Origin: Litomosoides sigmodontis | Taxonomy: Eukaryota; Nematoda; Chromadorea; Rhabditida; Onchocercidae | Direction of reading: 5' to 3' | Assembly (NCBI GenBank): GCA_963070105.1 | Contig: OY718804.1 | Span: forward strand, 8,415,817-8,479,816 | Length of the DNA stretch: 64,000 nucleotides | Shown here: positions 13,901-26,715 of the stretch, in pieces | Layout of the letters: each line of letters opens with the position of its first letter | Position numbering within the stretch: the first letter of the stretch is position 1 | Notes under the pieces: generated by a model | Told to the model about the DNA's origin: nothing | What the model saw: the letters and a program-made list of their open reading frames with translations, nothing else | Database searches by the model: none | Made by a program: the position numbers and the translations under genes

Positions 13901-14768
13901 TTTTGTTGTACAGTATGCTTTGAATACTTTTCAATTTTTAAAAATTATTCATAAAATTATTCAGTGCTAAACGATACAACTGAATGTCAATTTGTGGATC
14001 CATCAGATGATTGTACATTCTATTTCCTTTATTACGAGGATCAAAGAACTGACAATCTTACTGTGTGGGTAAAGGAGGAAAAAGGTACGTAGACTATATG
14101 GATTACAGTTTGTTGAGGTTATTGTGTGTTTAATTCACTTCTTCCAAAATTCCTCTAGAATTCCGCAGATAACTTCTTATGGATCACTTTTTGATAGATG
14201 GATGTTCAAATGAATAAGTGGTGGACATCGTTTACATGAAATTTTGATATATGTCTCAATTTGATCAATGAGCTGATTTAAAGTGTTTAGATTGTCCACC
14301 ACCAGTACCGGTTCTTGCTATTGTACTTGGTGTCATAGCTGGTATTGTCATACTGGGATTAATCCTACTTATGGTTTGGAAATTGTTAACTGTTCTTCAT
14401 GATCGTGCCGAATTTGCAAAGTTTGATAGCGAAAGATTACTAGCGAAATGGGACACTGTATGCTTTTATCAATACTTTCTTCCCATTTTTTGACACAAGA
14501 AAATGAGCATTGTTCACCTCGCATTATATTTCATTATGCTAAATGATAATTTCATAGTAATAGATAGTCATATTTTACTTATTTTACATTTTTGCCACAT
14601 CTTCGAATGTAAAATAGAACATAGAAGCTAAGGAGAAAAAAATTGAAGCTGTACCAGTAGAGCTTGTATATGGATCAATTTCAGAATGAAAATCCGATTT
14701 ATAAGCAAGCGACGACGACATTCAAAAATCCTGTATATGTGGGAAATAACACGATGAAAAACAAATGA
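7960..14768 (+). CDS. pat-3: Integrin beta chain (PAT-3 / beta-PS type)
   Basis: Cell-surface adhesion receptor beta subunit. Start ATG 7960 begins a signal peptide with a hydrophobic core ([14 protein letters not shown]). Then: PSI domain with [13 protein letters not shown] (8.6 kb); beta-I domain with the MIDAS motif DLSYSM (about 9.47 kb), [21 protein letters not shown] and [12 protein letters not shown]; hybrid domain ending VQCDCDCE (about 11.96 kb); four cysteine-rich integrin-EGF repeats (12.15-13.3 kb) with repeated CxCGxCxC patterns; beta-tail domain (13.7-14.08 kb); one transmembrane helix ([20 protein letters not shown], about 14.3 kb); and a short cytoplasmic tail with HDRAEFAKF and two talin/PTB-binding motifs, NPIY and NPVY. 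Stop TGA 14766-14768. About 20 exons; edges are approximate, e.g. 7960-8062, 9356-9520, 12154-12299, 14290-14459, 14683-14768. Nematodes usually have one beta integrin, in muscle dense bodies, hence the symbol. Confidence 0.95.
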
Positions 14769-15462
14769 GCACAAAAGGAAGACAACTGTGAATATTCTTT
14801 GTTTTTTGCCAAATTCAGGAATACTCACAGATCTTCAAATTTATGCATTTACTTTGTTAAGTTATTCAACTGTTTATGAATTTTAGTCTTTCTGGAAGGG
14901 TTATAAACTTTTTTTTTTAGTGTAAAAGTTTAGCAACTGTATGGTTTGTTCGCCAGACGCATAAAAGGAAATGGCTTTGTTTAAAAGCCTTTTTTGTTCC
15001 TACTGCCTACAGAAGTTGTCTTAATAATTGTTTTTATTTTGCTCGTGCTGTGTAATTTCTATTGGGAAGTTTTTGTCCGCTAATTTTCTTTCATAGTTCA
15101 AATTTGATTAAGTTAGTTGATAACTTTTTACGAATTTTTCATAATCATCGATCGTTATCCTTTTCGAAAGAAGTACTTGATCTCTTTATGTCACTAAATT
15201 GTGTTCAAAATTGAACAGGTTTTTTTAGCTCATTAGCTCCTAATTTTTCCACTTCTACGATTGCAGTTAACTGTTTTCGCAGGAGCAAGCTAAATGACGG
15301 CAGTTTATCGTGGGATTAGGATCCCTCTAGCTTTTCAGCTGCTCCATTCATTTAACCTTTTTATCTCTTTTTTGATTGCACACGTAGTTTTTATACATTT
15401 GTAAATGAATTCCATAAGTCTTCATATATAGATTATTTATTATGTTCGCCGTATTGTGAAAC

Positions 15463-15545
15463 AAATCAGGCATTGTGAGGCGATTTTTTTTGATATTTCC
15501 TAACCTCCTTTTGCATTTTAATTTGTTTGCGTATGTTCAGAATTC
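15463..15545 (+). repeat. Left copy of a diverged direct repeat flanking the TTA array
   Basis: Begins AATCAGGCATTGTGAGG, continues with a T-run, GATAT, ACCTCCTT, TTTGTTTGCGTATG and TTCAGAA. It aligns in order with the copy at 16454-16530, with scattered substitutions and small indels (roughly three quarters identical by eye). Confidence 0.65.
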
Positions 15546-15548
15546 CTA

Positions 15549-16345
15549 TTGCTATTATTATTATTTATTATTTATTATTTATTATTTATTATTTATTATT
15601 TATTATTTATTATTTATTATTTATTATTTATTATTTATTATTTATTATTTATTATTTATTATTTATTATTTATTATTTATTATTTATTATTTATTATTTA
15701 TTATTTATTATTTATTATTTATTATTATTTATTATTATTATTTATTATTATTATTTATTATTATTATTTATTATTATTATTTATTATTATTATTTATTAT
15801 TATTATTTATTATTATTATTTATTATTATTATTATTATTATTAATTATTATTATTAATTATTATTATTAATTATTATTATTAATTATTATTATTAATTAT
15901 TATTATTAATTATTATTATTAATTATTATTATTAATTATTATTATTAATTATTATTATTAATTATTATTATTAATTATTATTATTAATTATTATTATTAA
16001 TTATTATTATTAATTATTATTATTAATTATTATTATTAATTATTATTATTAATTATTATTATTAATTATTATTATTAATTATTATTATTAATTATTATTA
16101 TTAATTATTATTATTAATTATTATTATTAATTATTATTATTAATTATTATTATTAATTATTATTATTAATTATTATTATTAATTATTATTATTAATTATT
16201 ATTGTTAATTATTATTAATTATTATTATTAATTATTATTATTAATTATTATTATTAATTATTATTATTATTAATTATTATTATTAATTATTATTATCATT
16301 AATTATTATTATTATTAAATTATTAATTATTAACTATTATTACTA
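15549..16345. repeat. TTA-rich minisatellite in three successive unit types
   Basis: About 800 bp made only of A and T apart from a few end variants. From 15556 to about 15723 the unit is the 7-mer TTTATTA. From about 15724 to 15840 it is the 13-mer TTTATTATTATTA, i.e. the 7-mer plus two ATT triplets. From about 15841 to 16290 it is TTAATTATTATTA, the same 13-mer with one T to A change, repeated more than 30 times. The right edge decays (G, C and unit-length variants after about 16204). Confidence 0.95.
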
Positions 16346-16453
16346 TTGTGTGGACTCATTTCTACAAAGTTTTTGATGACTTTGCCAAATTTATGCACGT
16401 TGCTTGTATTTTGTGGCTCTATTTTAGACCTTATCAGGAAATAAGGAAAAAAT

Positions 16454-16530
16454 AATTCAGGCATTATGAGGTGATTTTTTTGATATCATCAAACATCCTT
16501 GTTTGCAATTTATTTGTTATGTATTCAGAA
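16454..16530 (+). repeat. Right copy of the diverged direct repeat flanking the TTA array
   Basis: Begins AATTCAGGCATTATGAGG and ends GTATTCAGAA, collinear with 15463-15545. The TTA array lies exactly between the two copies. Confidence 0.65.
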
Positions 16531-16705
16531 GCTATCAAAACAGTAGAGAGAAATTTATCTCGCACTCTATGATTATGTGAAGTCAAGGAAATTTGTTACG
16601 AAATGATGGAAAACTTTGCATACACTGAAGCAGATATGCAAATTGCCGTGTGCTTCATCTTTTAAAAAAGCAAGATGGAGCAGAAGTTAGTTATTGTTCG
16701 ATGAA

Positions 16706-18932
16706 ATGGATCTGTCGGATGATGTGTGGAATGTTATCTTCAGCTATTTGGATGTTAAAGCACGAGCTAATATCGCCTCTGTAAATAGACGGCTTAGTAA
16801 GCGTCATATACTTGTTCAATTGAATTGCTAGTTGAACGGGAGATCGAATCATATTTTTAAAAAAATCGCCTTTTCCTGCAAATGCCTGATTCTAGTTAGT
16901 AATGCAATGATTAATCAAATTCTAATTATAACTAAGAAGCAATTTAATTTCAAATTCTCGGAAGTGTTTTATGGTCAGGTGTGCTGTTTTCAACGTGGCT
17001 TGACGTCACAATGCTTTCCATCAAAGAAGATACTCTGTGTATTGCCGGTGAAAATTTCAAATGTGCTACAAAGTGTGATCTGAAGGCATGCAATTGCCAC
17101 TTTATCGTTAATGCTTTCAATGAGGCTCGAGAAAATTTTCGAATCGTTTCTTTGAATAGTTAATGGGGATTGCTTTTTTTTTTTTAATTTGAAAGTGAGC
17201 GAATGTCAGTTAACAACAAAGTGCCAATACCACATGCTATTAATTAGAAGTAAGGAGGTAAATTTGCAGCTAATCCTAGAACATTGTCCGAATTTGAATA
17301 ATATTACTATTCAAACGATACAAGATGAGAATTATTTGCGGCAGCTAGCTAAAGTTGACCATCTCAGCGTTCTTACTGTGGCAAGTTCCGTGCTCAAGTA
17401 AGTAATATAAGTTAAACATTTTCTCCAAAAGCATATAAGTATCATATGGTCTTCTCAATTAATTATCAAAAATTGTAGTACTGTATATTTACAGCTTAGA
17501 TTTACAAACTGTCATATAAAAAACTCACATTATACGTGTATACACTTCGTCTACACTATTTTTTCCATTGATATGAATTTTCAATGAATTAAAGGTCACG
17601 TTACTGTCGTGCCGGTGCCGATCATTATTTCACATGAATAACAATTTTAGATATAATAGTTTTCCAGATGATTCCTTTGAAATTTTCTATAATAATGAAC
17701 GAATAGTAGCGGTAGATTTATGAGACAATGATGACGTACCACCTCTGACACACGTATCACACGTATTATGTACTATAAGAAGGGCATTGCTACGAAAAAG
17801 AAAGCTTCTAACATGGTGGAGAAGTTACAGCTCATTAAGTCTGACGTGCCTCAGCGCATTGTTCACGAGAAAGCTACGCAAATTACGCATATTGCAACGC
17901 TATGATGAGTTAAAAACGATGCGTAATGTGTTGCGCCAAAGTCAATTGGTGCAAATTACCACGGCGCCATTGGTTTCCATCCAACTTAGCGGCGTTGTCC
18001 TGAGACCTGACATATTCAGTAATCTATGCGATGCACTGAAACAAACTCTCGCCGAATTGCTTATATCCGGTGTGTTATGCAATTCGCCTGATTTTGATCA
18101 GTATATGTTAGCAATTGGTAAGTGTACATATGATTTAGTTGATGAATACTTTAAATTGTTATGTACAGTAACGAAAATTTTGAAACAAATAAATTTAATT
18201 GAAAATTTTCATAATGATAAAACTAAATTTTTAGGAGTGAAATGGTATAAGAAGCTATTTTAAAATACTTTTACATACCTATGTCTCTCTCTCTCTCTCT
18301 CTCTCTATATTACTGAGTGTAACAGCTTATTGCAGGAAAATTAACTCAATTGAAAGTGCTCGACATTCCGCCATCACTCTTCTCATGCTGTCATCGCACT
18401 TTACCGCAAAAAATGGCAATTTTGAAAGTGTTAAATTTGAAAAAGCTCTCCGTTTATGTGCACTACTATAGCGCATCAAATATTGCTGATTTCTTAAATT
18501 GTATGCCAAAAACACTGGAAGAATTGGTGCTATTTCGCACCACTGAACTGGATCGCACGACATGGTCAAGAGATTTCGAGGAATTACCATATAAGGTGGT
18601 CATTGCTGTGCTTTCTCCTCCAAAGCACTTTTTCTCTTCTCTTCCGCATGAGAAAACGAAGATTTAATTTAAAATGTTGAAAAGCAAAATCGTGAAATCT
18701 GAGAGCTAGAAGTGAAAAAATCCTTCGGAACGGAAAAAGAACATCATTTCTGTGACAGGTGTACCTCTGTCGTCTTGACGATATCATTTTTGAACCATCA
18801 TGGATGTGTGATAGGAATGAACTTCTCAGTCATACATTATGGTTACCGCCATACAATCTTGCACACAATTTCTCAAGAATAGATCTTCCAGTTGGTGAAA
18901 AATTTTTAAAGTTCAAATTTTGGATCATTTAA
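16706..18932 (+). CDS. F-box protein, probably with a C-terminal leucine-rich region
   Basis: ATG 16706 opens an F-box: LSDDVWNVIFSYLDVKAR, then IASVNRRLS. F-box proteins bind SKP1 and present substrates to SCF ubiquitin ligases. Later exons show irregular leucine-rich spacing (LILEHCPNLNNITIQTI; LRKLRILQRY; LTQLKVLDIP; LKVLNLKKLSVYV; MPKTLEELVLF), as in FBXL-like proteins, but no tidy LRR consensus. Model: 16706-16791, 16979-17158, 17196-17398, 17831-18117, 18335-18595, 18759-18932 (stop TAA). The frame closes at all junctions, but the 37-nt intron 17159-17195 is unusually short, so that boundary is doubtful. No close family member recognised; nematode F-box genes diverge quickly. Confidence 0.7.
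18277..18306. repeat. CT microsatellite in an F-box gene intron
   Basis: Near-perfect TC dinucleotide run upstream of the 18335 acceptor; it may act as an extended polypyrimidine tract. Confidence 0.85.
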
Positions 18933-20202
18933 ATATTATAGAGAAACATCTTTGTATCATAGCACTAAGTATACAAACGATTTCATGAGCTGCAACATAG
19001 TTAATCGTTTAGACCGAATGGTACCAAGACGTGTTAGCTACAATTACAGAAACTAATGAACATCAAGAATTAGCCACTGCTCGATCAAACTCCATTTCAA
19101 CCAGTCGAAGCGCATTTCCCAATTTATCATCAAGGTTTCTTTCTTGACAGCAATTGCCTTAAATGGTGAAAGATGAAACATAAATCAGCAACTCCTACGA
19201 ATTTTATTCGAAAAGACGTATCGAGAGCGAGCACCTTATCCTATCATGCCGTATAATTTATAATTAGAACCAGCATTACTTCATTACATGACGAACATGT
19301 AGTGATTGTAGCCTCACGGCAATGGAGGCAAATTTCTTCGCATAAAATCACCCAGAGAACTGAACAGTAAAAAATGAACGGAAAGTGATAAAAAAATAGT
19401 GAAAAGCTCCAGCTTTTCCATCCAACCATTGTCGGTATCGCATCAAACCAGACATCACCTCATTGATAGTTATGGATTAAATCCAATTCGTTAAATTCAA
19501 AAATTTTAGCGATGAAAACTCAACGGCTATGAGAAGCACTAGCATGCACACAATTCAATCATTCACGGAAAGTAGTCAAGGATAAACGATTAACTTTTGG
19601 CAATCGATTCATAATACTGGATCAATGATATATTACTGCTACATTGCTTATGGAATATCTTACATGTATTTCTGTAAATCCGAACTTGTAAAATTGGCCA
19701 TGCTTAAAGTGACGAGCAAGTTTTAAACTTACAATTTGCTACTTTATGCTCAGCAAACCAGCACATACTATTTCTCATACGAGTACAACTGTATGTTGAA
19801 CATACTGTGGTTCACCCAGATATTTTAAAGCAAGTATACAAATTGTTGAATAATTCTGTTTGTTAACAAAAGAGTTCCTGCCGTAACGTATCGAAAAATC
19901 ATTTGGCATTACCTGGTCTTTCAAATCATAAGTTGCATTAATCAAAAAAGTTTTTTTGCAAAAGCCTTTGTCATACGCTGCACACCAGGCATACGTTATA
20001 CAATATTAATTAAATTCAATGAACAAAAAATCAAAAAAATTATAAATAAGAATAAACCATATAAACAATTTTGCTATCACGCTAATTTCATTTTTTTATT
20101 TACAAAACAAGTCTTGAAATCGATGTTTTTGAAATATTTATAATAAAATAAGAACAATACATCCATTACACCCCACATTCAGCCTCCAAAAATTTCTCCA
20201 GC
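18933..20202. other. Convergent intergenic region between the F-box gene and NDUFS8
   Basis: About 1.27 kb, AT-rich. Both neighbours end here, so it should hold two 3' UTRs and polyadenylation sites. No coding signal seen on either strand. Confidence 0.6.
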
Positions 20203-22019
<1,817 letters not shown>

Positions 22020-22028
22020 ATCTGAAAG
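22020..22028 (-). promoter_or_regulatory. Probable spliced-leader acceptor of NDUFS8
   Basis: On the minus strand CTTTCAG ends 2 nt before the ATG, leaving almost no room for an untranslated leader of its own. Confidence 0.55.
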
Positions 22029-23648
22029 AATACGTGCCTTAAGGCTTGAGTTGCAAAAAAAACGGCACTTTGCGTAAAATAGCAATAAACCGTAAATACA
22101 GTAATAACCTTAACAAAGTTTCTAGAATTTCAGAAAGATACTTCGGAAGCTTCCAGCGAGCATTAATGCGTACATGCTATGATCACTGAGCAAGAAAACC
22201 TTAATCGAAACAACTTTACGACATTGGAAAGACGAGAAAATCCAGACAAATCCTACTGCTCCGAAACTCATCCCACATTTACACTCACTTCTCACAATTC
22301 CTACATTAACCGCAATCGCAATTTTACGGATACTTTCGTTAAAACAATACAAGATCACTACTGCAGTAGAAAAATGCGACAAAACGAAACGTTGTATAAC
22401 AACAACAAGAACTTTGAGGTCCATCCTTGAAAATATTTTTATTTATGTTAGTGCCCGACAGGTTAATTCGCCAGCAAATTGTTGACAGTTTCTCTTCAAG
22501 TTTACCATATCCTTTACATTCGTAATTACACCAACAGAATTTTACGAAAACATGAAACAGCAAATAAAACAATGAAGCGTTGAGAGTTAAAAAAACAATT
22601 AATCCGCACAGGTAATGTTTTCAATCAATACCATTGCATGGAATCTAAATATCTAAATAGATCAATTAAAACTGAAATTTAAACGTAGGGACTTTTTAAC
22701 AGATTAACAGAGATAGACTTCCTGGTGCTATTCTAACTGTTAATTACAATCAAAAATTAAAAATAAATACAAAACTTTGTCTTGAAATTTGCCTCCCATT
22801 ATATTTCCATTTTGTCCTTTACCATAGTTCAGTTCATTTAGTACAATACACGTAACTCTAACCTCGAAATTACTAATTACACACAAAACAAGAAGCAAAA
22901 AATGTATCCATATGCACGAAAATGAGAACGCATGGCTCATACACGTGGCCGAAAATGAACTGTCTTAAAACAAAATTTGATCTTACTGGAAAGCTAGCAT
23001 AACATTACTGTTCAACAAATCGAAAACTACATTTTCAATTCCTTGTAAGATCAAATTAAACGTGTTGAAAATAAATGCAAGCTATTCTAACAAATTACAG
23101 AGGTTCCGGATTGCAATCGAAGAACGGATCTATAACTTTCCTAATATTCATTCATCTTTTTATTAGAAAGAGTAAAAGCAAGATTTAATCGGAGCAATGC
23201 TGTCTCTGACGCTGCTTGCAATTCATGTGACAACACATTGCACAATTAATTAATTTTGGATATCAAGAAGTCAAAATTAAAAATGAAGAGCAATATGTAT
23301 GCAAACACGAGGTTAACCTAACATTCAAATAAAAAAAACATTAGCTGCCGAAAACTCAAAAATTTCAAGCCTTACGCAGACACCCGGGAAATAGGATTAG
23401 GTAAATCAAGTGGAACAGCTTGATTTTTATAGTCTTAAAAGTTGCGAGAAGGAATGACACATATGTTACATCACCGCGAAACTACCGAAACAACGAAAAC
23501 TACCGAAAAAAGACTAAGTTGTCGATCCATTACTATGTTCAACACATTTGCTAAAGCACAGCCTACCCCGGTTAAAATCAATGAGTTTATTTCATAAATA
23601 AGATGAGCATAACAAAAATTACACCATTTTAATATTTCCCACAACAAA
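22029..23648. other. Intergenic region between PPTC7 and NDUFS8
   Basis: About 1.6 kb between two minus-strand genes. The overlapping open frames near 22122-22430 have no domain or splice context on either strand. No repeat or RNA gene seen. Confidence 0.5.
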
Positions 23649-25709
23649 TCAAACGATCAATAACAAAATAAGTGTTATGTCATCCGGCTTGCCCCCCGGT
23701 GCGTCGATCCCGTGCTGTGATGCCTTCACTGCAAACGGGGACAAATGTTGTGTATCGAATGCTAACCTTCTTGCAGTAAGTGCTAGACTATTGCAAGCTT
23801 TCTGAAAAAGTGATTCAAGATGAGAAATTAGGACGCTAAATACGAAACATATACTAACGTATAGTGTATTGTATTAGAAATAGGTTTTTTTAGGACGCTA
23901 TATAATGCCGCTCACAAAGCCTAAACTGAATTATGAAGTTGAGAGTCTTCAACTACTTGATTAAATTTGAGACTTCCATGCATCTTTTTTAATACGTGTT
24001 CAAAGATTGGTAGTGCTGAACCTTGACTTGAATTTTTATCCATTCTTATCAATTTTCTATGTCCTCTTCCGTTTCTTCATCTTAACGTATTTCACTTACT
24101 GTGCCATTATATTTTACTATGTCAGGACACTATTTCACTAACTTGAAGCGATAGGGTACGAATTTTATAAGCTTTCTAAGTAATAATTAATAACCAAACG
24201 TACTTGCACATCGCCTGGTTTTAGGCCTGATAACTGCTTGACAATTTCACCTTCTGTCACATTATCCCACAGACCATCGGTTGCAAGAACAATAATATCA
24301 CCACTCATCAAATCCAGTGAAGCCGATTCAGCTTTCTCTGGAGAATCACCGAGGAAGCTACCATTTCCTACAAAATTTCGGGAAAATTTCGTAAATTCCT
24401 GATATAAAATTTAAATGTATCAATTTTTCTTATACCCTTGAACGAAATCACAGTTATTTTAGATCCGCACAGCACCACTTCATAGGAACTAAAATGAAAT
24501 AAATCTTGAAAGCACTATGAAATTCTAAATAAAGCAATCGCTACGGTAAAGTGCACCTTCATCAGTGGGAGGTAATGATAGTTGGTAAGGAGCGTTGAAA
24601 TAGTGAGTCTGTTCGCGACTACGATATACTATCTTGCCATTCCGGATAACAAGATAACCGGAATCACCGAGGTTAGCAGAATATAGCGTATCTTGATGAA
24701 CAATAAGCACACAAGCTGTAGATGACCCAGTCGGACGTGGTGGCCTAGCGAGTGCTTCATATGCACGAGCTAGTAGCTTATCCGGTCGAGTTGGATTAAA
24801 CTGACCTGAAATTAAAAATTGACTAATATTAGCACCAGTTCTGTGAAATCATATTGTAATTACAAAAAACATTCAGAGAATTTTCCTAACAAAAATATTA
24901 CCTTTCATAACAATTTTCTGACAGAGCTTCATCAAACGACTGGAAAATTCTGATGGGTCAATGCCATAATTGCGCCAACCACCTACACCATCTGCTACGC
25001 CTTAAAATTATGTTGTAATCCATTAGTTGAGAATTTAAACCTGCATTCTAATATCAAAACATGCCTAGCTGTACTTCATCTTTCGATTACTTTAACTCAG
25101 TAATTCCTCTGTTGATAGTAAAACAATATGACGAACTTTGTACTACGACGAAAACTTATCTGTCAGCTGTTAAACCACCTGCTAATCCCTAACCACTGCT
25201 TCAATCAATCATGGTGTTGGGTTTTCCTCATCAGATTTTACTGAAGATAACTAGCAAATGGTTTTGATTTACTAGTATTAAAATTCATCCGAGCTTTTCA
25301 TGGTTGATATGAATTTATAATGCTGTGTGTCCCAGGTTATAGGAAAATTAAGAATACAAATAGACAAGCACATACCGACTACACACGTATTTTCGAAATG
25401 TGCAATAAAACATGCATCATCCCCGAAAACACCTTGGTCAAGTACCGTTGAGGGTCCATATTTAAGATGCTTTGGAAAACCACAACATGAGGCGTGTACG
25501 TCTTTCACATTTTGATGGTGGTTGACCGAGGCAGTAGGTACATCAGCGGCACAATGATTATGGAAACAGCGACCAGATGAAAAACAACGCTCAGTGACAC
25601 TGGCTGTCACCAGAGCACGTACAGCCAAAGTACTATAACGTGATAATAATTTCGTACGGATCATTGCGCCGTAATCTGATTGTTTTCCTTCTCGTAGAAT
25701 AGCTAGCAC
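23649..25709 (-). CDS. pptc7: Mitochondrial PP2C-type protein phosphatase PPTC7 (yeast Ptc7 homologue)
   Basis: Metal-dependent Ser/Thr phosphatase of mitochondria; yeast Ptc7 and mammalian PPTC7 are linked to dephosphorylation of CoQ enzymes such as COQ7. All PP2C metal-site motifs are present in order: [46 protein letters not shown] and [10 protein letters not shown], so the enzyme should be active. Family-specific blocks [13 protein letters not shown] and [11 protein letters not shown] match PPTC7 (HYFNTPFQLS, SPFAQFACDNG). Exons (- strand order): 25709-25376, 25000-24902, 24805-24545, 24367-24204, 23801-23649; frame closed, 336 residues. The N-terminal 60 residues are basic and Ser-rich, fitting a mitochondrial presequence. 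An internal Met (MIRTKLLSR) is an alternative start that would give a more classical presequence. Confidence 0.93.
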
Positions 25710-26715
25710 ATATGTGTTGTCATTTGTAGTTCATGGAAAACAAATGTTTTGATGTATAGCCACTACTAAAATTATATGTGTAAATATATGAGAATTCCAA
25801 AAAAAAATGTATGAACAGCTTGAACAAAATCACTAAATAATACGTGTTTCGCAACTACTGGAACTATAAGTCTATTTAGCATAACTGATTTTGATACACC
25901 TGATTAACACATTTTAACAAATTTCTACATTGGCATAGTTCGGATAATGAACCAATAGTCAGATGTAGCACACATGAATAAGAAATTCGTGTAAATAGGA
26001 AAACAATTTAAATTTGCTGTGAAAACATCCGGAAGAAACGTATGAACGCGTTAAACGAAATAACTAACTAATGTGTCTCAATCGAAGAAGTTCTCGTTTT
26101 TAATTTAATACTCATAAACAATAATCTTAAGGTCGAGAGTAAGAGAAAGAGCAACAAAGTAACCGAGGAGGAGTAGCGTCGTCAACTCCCTGTTTTGCTC
26201 TCGCCCCCTCGCTTTCTTAGCACTTTAATCATGCGGCATTTCACGAACATAACGTGGTAATTCGGAGAATCCTGAACGAAAACATTATTTCCCGCTCATG
26301 GTGTATAAGAAACCTCCTTATCATGTGAGGTTGTTGTCACTCCTGTACGTTTGATTGCTTTAAAAACAATTTAATTTTTTGAACTTTGCTGTAAATGTAC
26401 CTTTGAAATTCCTTTCATCTCTAATGCGAAATTCTACTTGATCGAATTTAGTAGTCGATAATATTTCATGTTGATTAGTTTTTTTATTGGTTTCTCTTTA
26501 ATATTACCTTATCTGCTGACTGACAACTATTCTTAGTCCGTGATTTCCTCCTGTCATATATCATCTTTTTCTACGTGATTAGTTGAATATTGGTGACAAT
26601 TCTACATGTTTCACAGTAAAACGATTTAAAGCAAATGTGAGGCAAACAAACAGAAATAAGTGAACTTCCATTAAAATTTCATTAATTGCAGGTTTTTGTT
26701 TGCAAGTTCGGTCAC
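25710..26715. promoter_or_regulatory. Divergent promoter region of PPTC7 and WDR37
   Basis: One kilobase between two genes read outwards, so both promoters must lie here. A purine-rich stretch followed by a C/T-rich one at about 26138-26220 is the only compositionally distinct block. No TATA box is obvious. Confidence 0.45.
26682..26691 (+). promoter_or_regulatory. Probable spliced-leader acceptor of WDR37
   Basis: TTAATTGCAG lies 24 nt upstream of the WDR37 ATG, with no coding exon before it. Confidence 0.45.

Larger units (their letters stand above)
14769..16705. other. Intergenic region dominated by a TTA-rich array
   Basis: 3' flank of the integrin gene, then the minisatellite and its flanking direct repeats (separate entries), then the 5' flank of the F-box gene. 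The open frames of 102-131 codons at 15475-15870 are translations of the array (heptapeptide LLFIIYY and then poly-I/Y) and are not genes. Confidence 0.75.

Noticed and set aside
15475..15870. Three overlapping frames of 102-131 codons coding LLFIIYY repeats
   Set aside because: A 7-bp unit without G or C cannot create TAG/TGA and keeps several frames open; this is repeat translation, not a gene.
22122..22430. Overlapping 83-100 codon frames on both strands between PPTC7 and NDUFS8
   Set aside because: Neither frame has a recognisable motif or splice signals, and both strands are open by composition.
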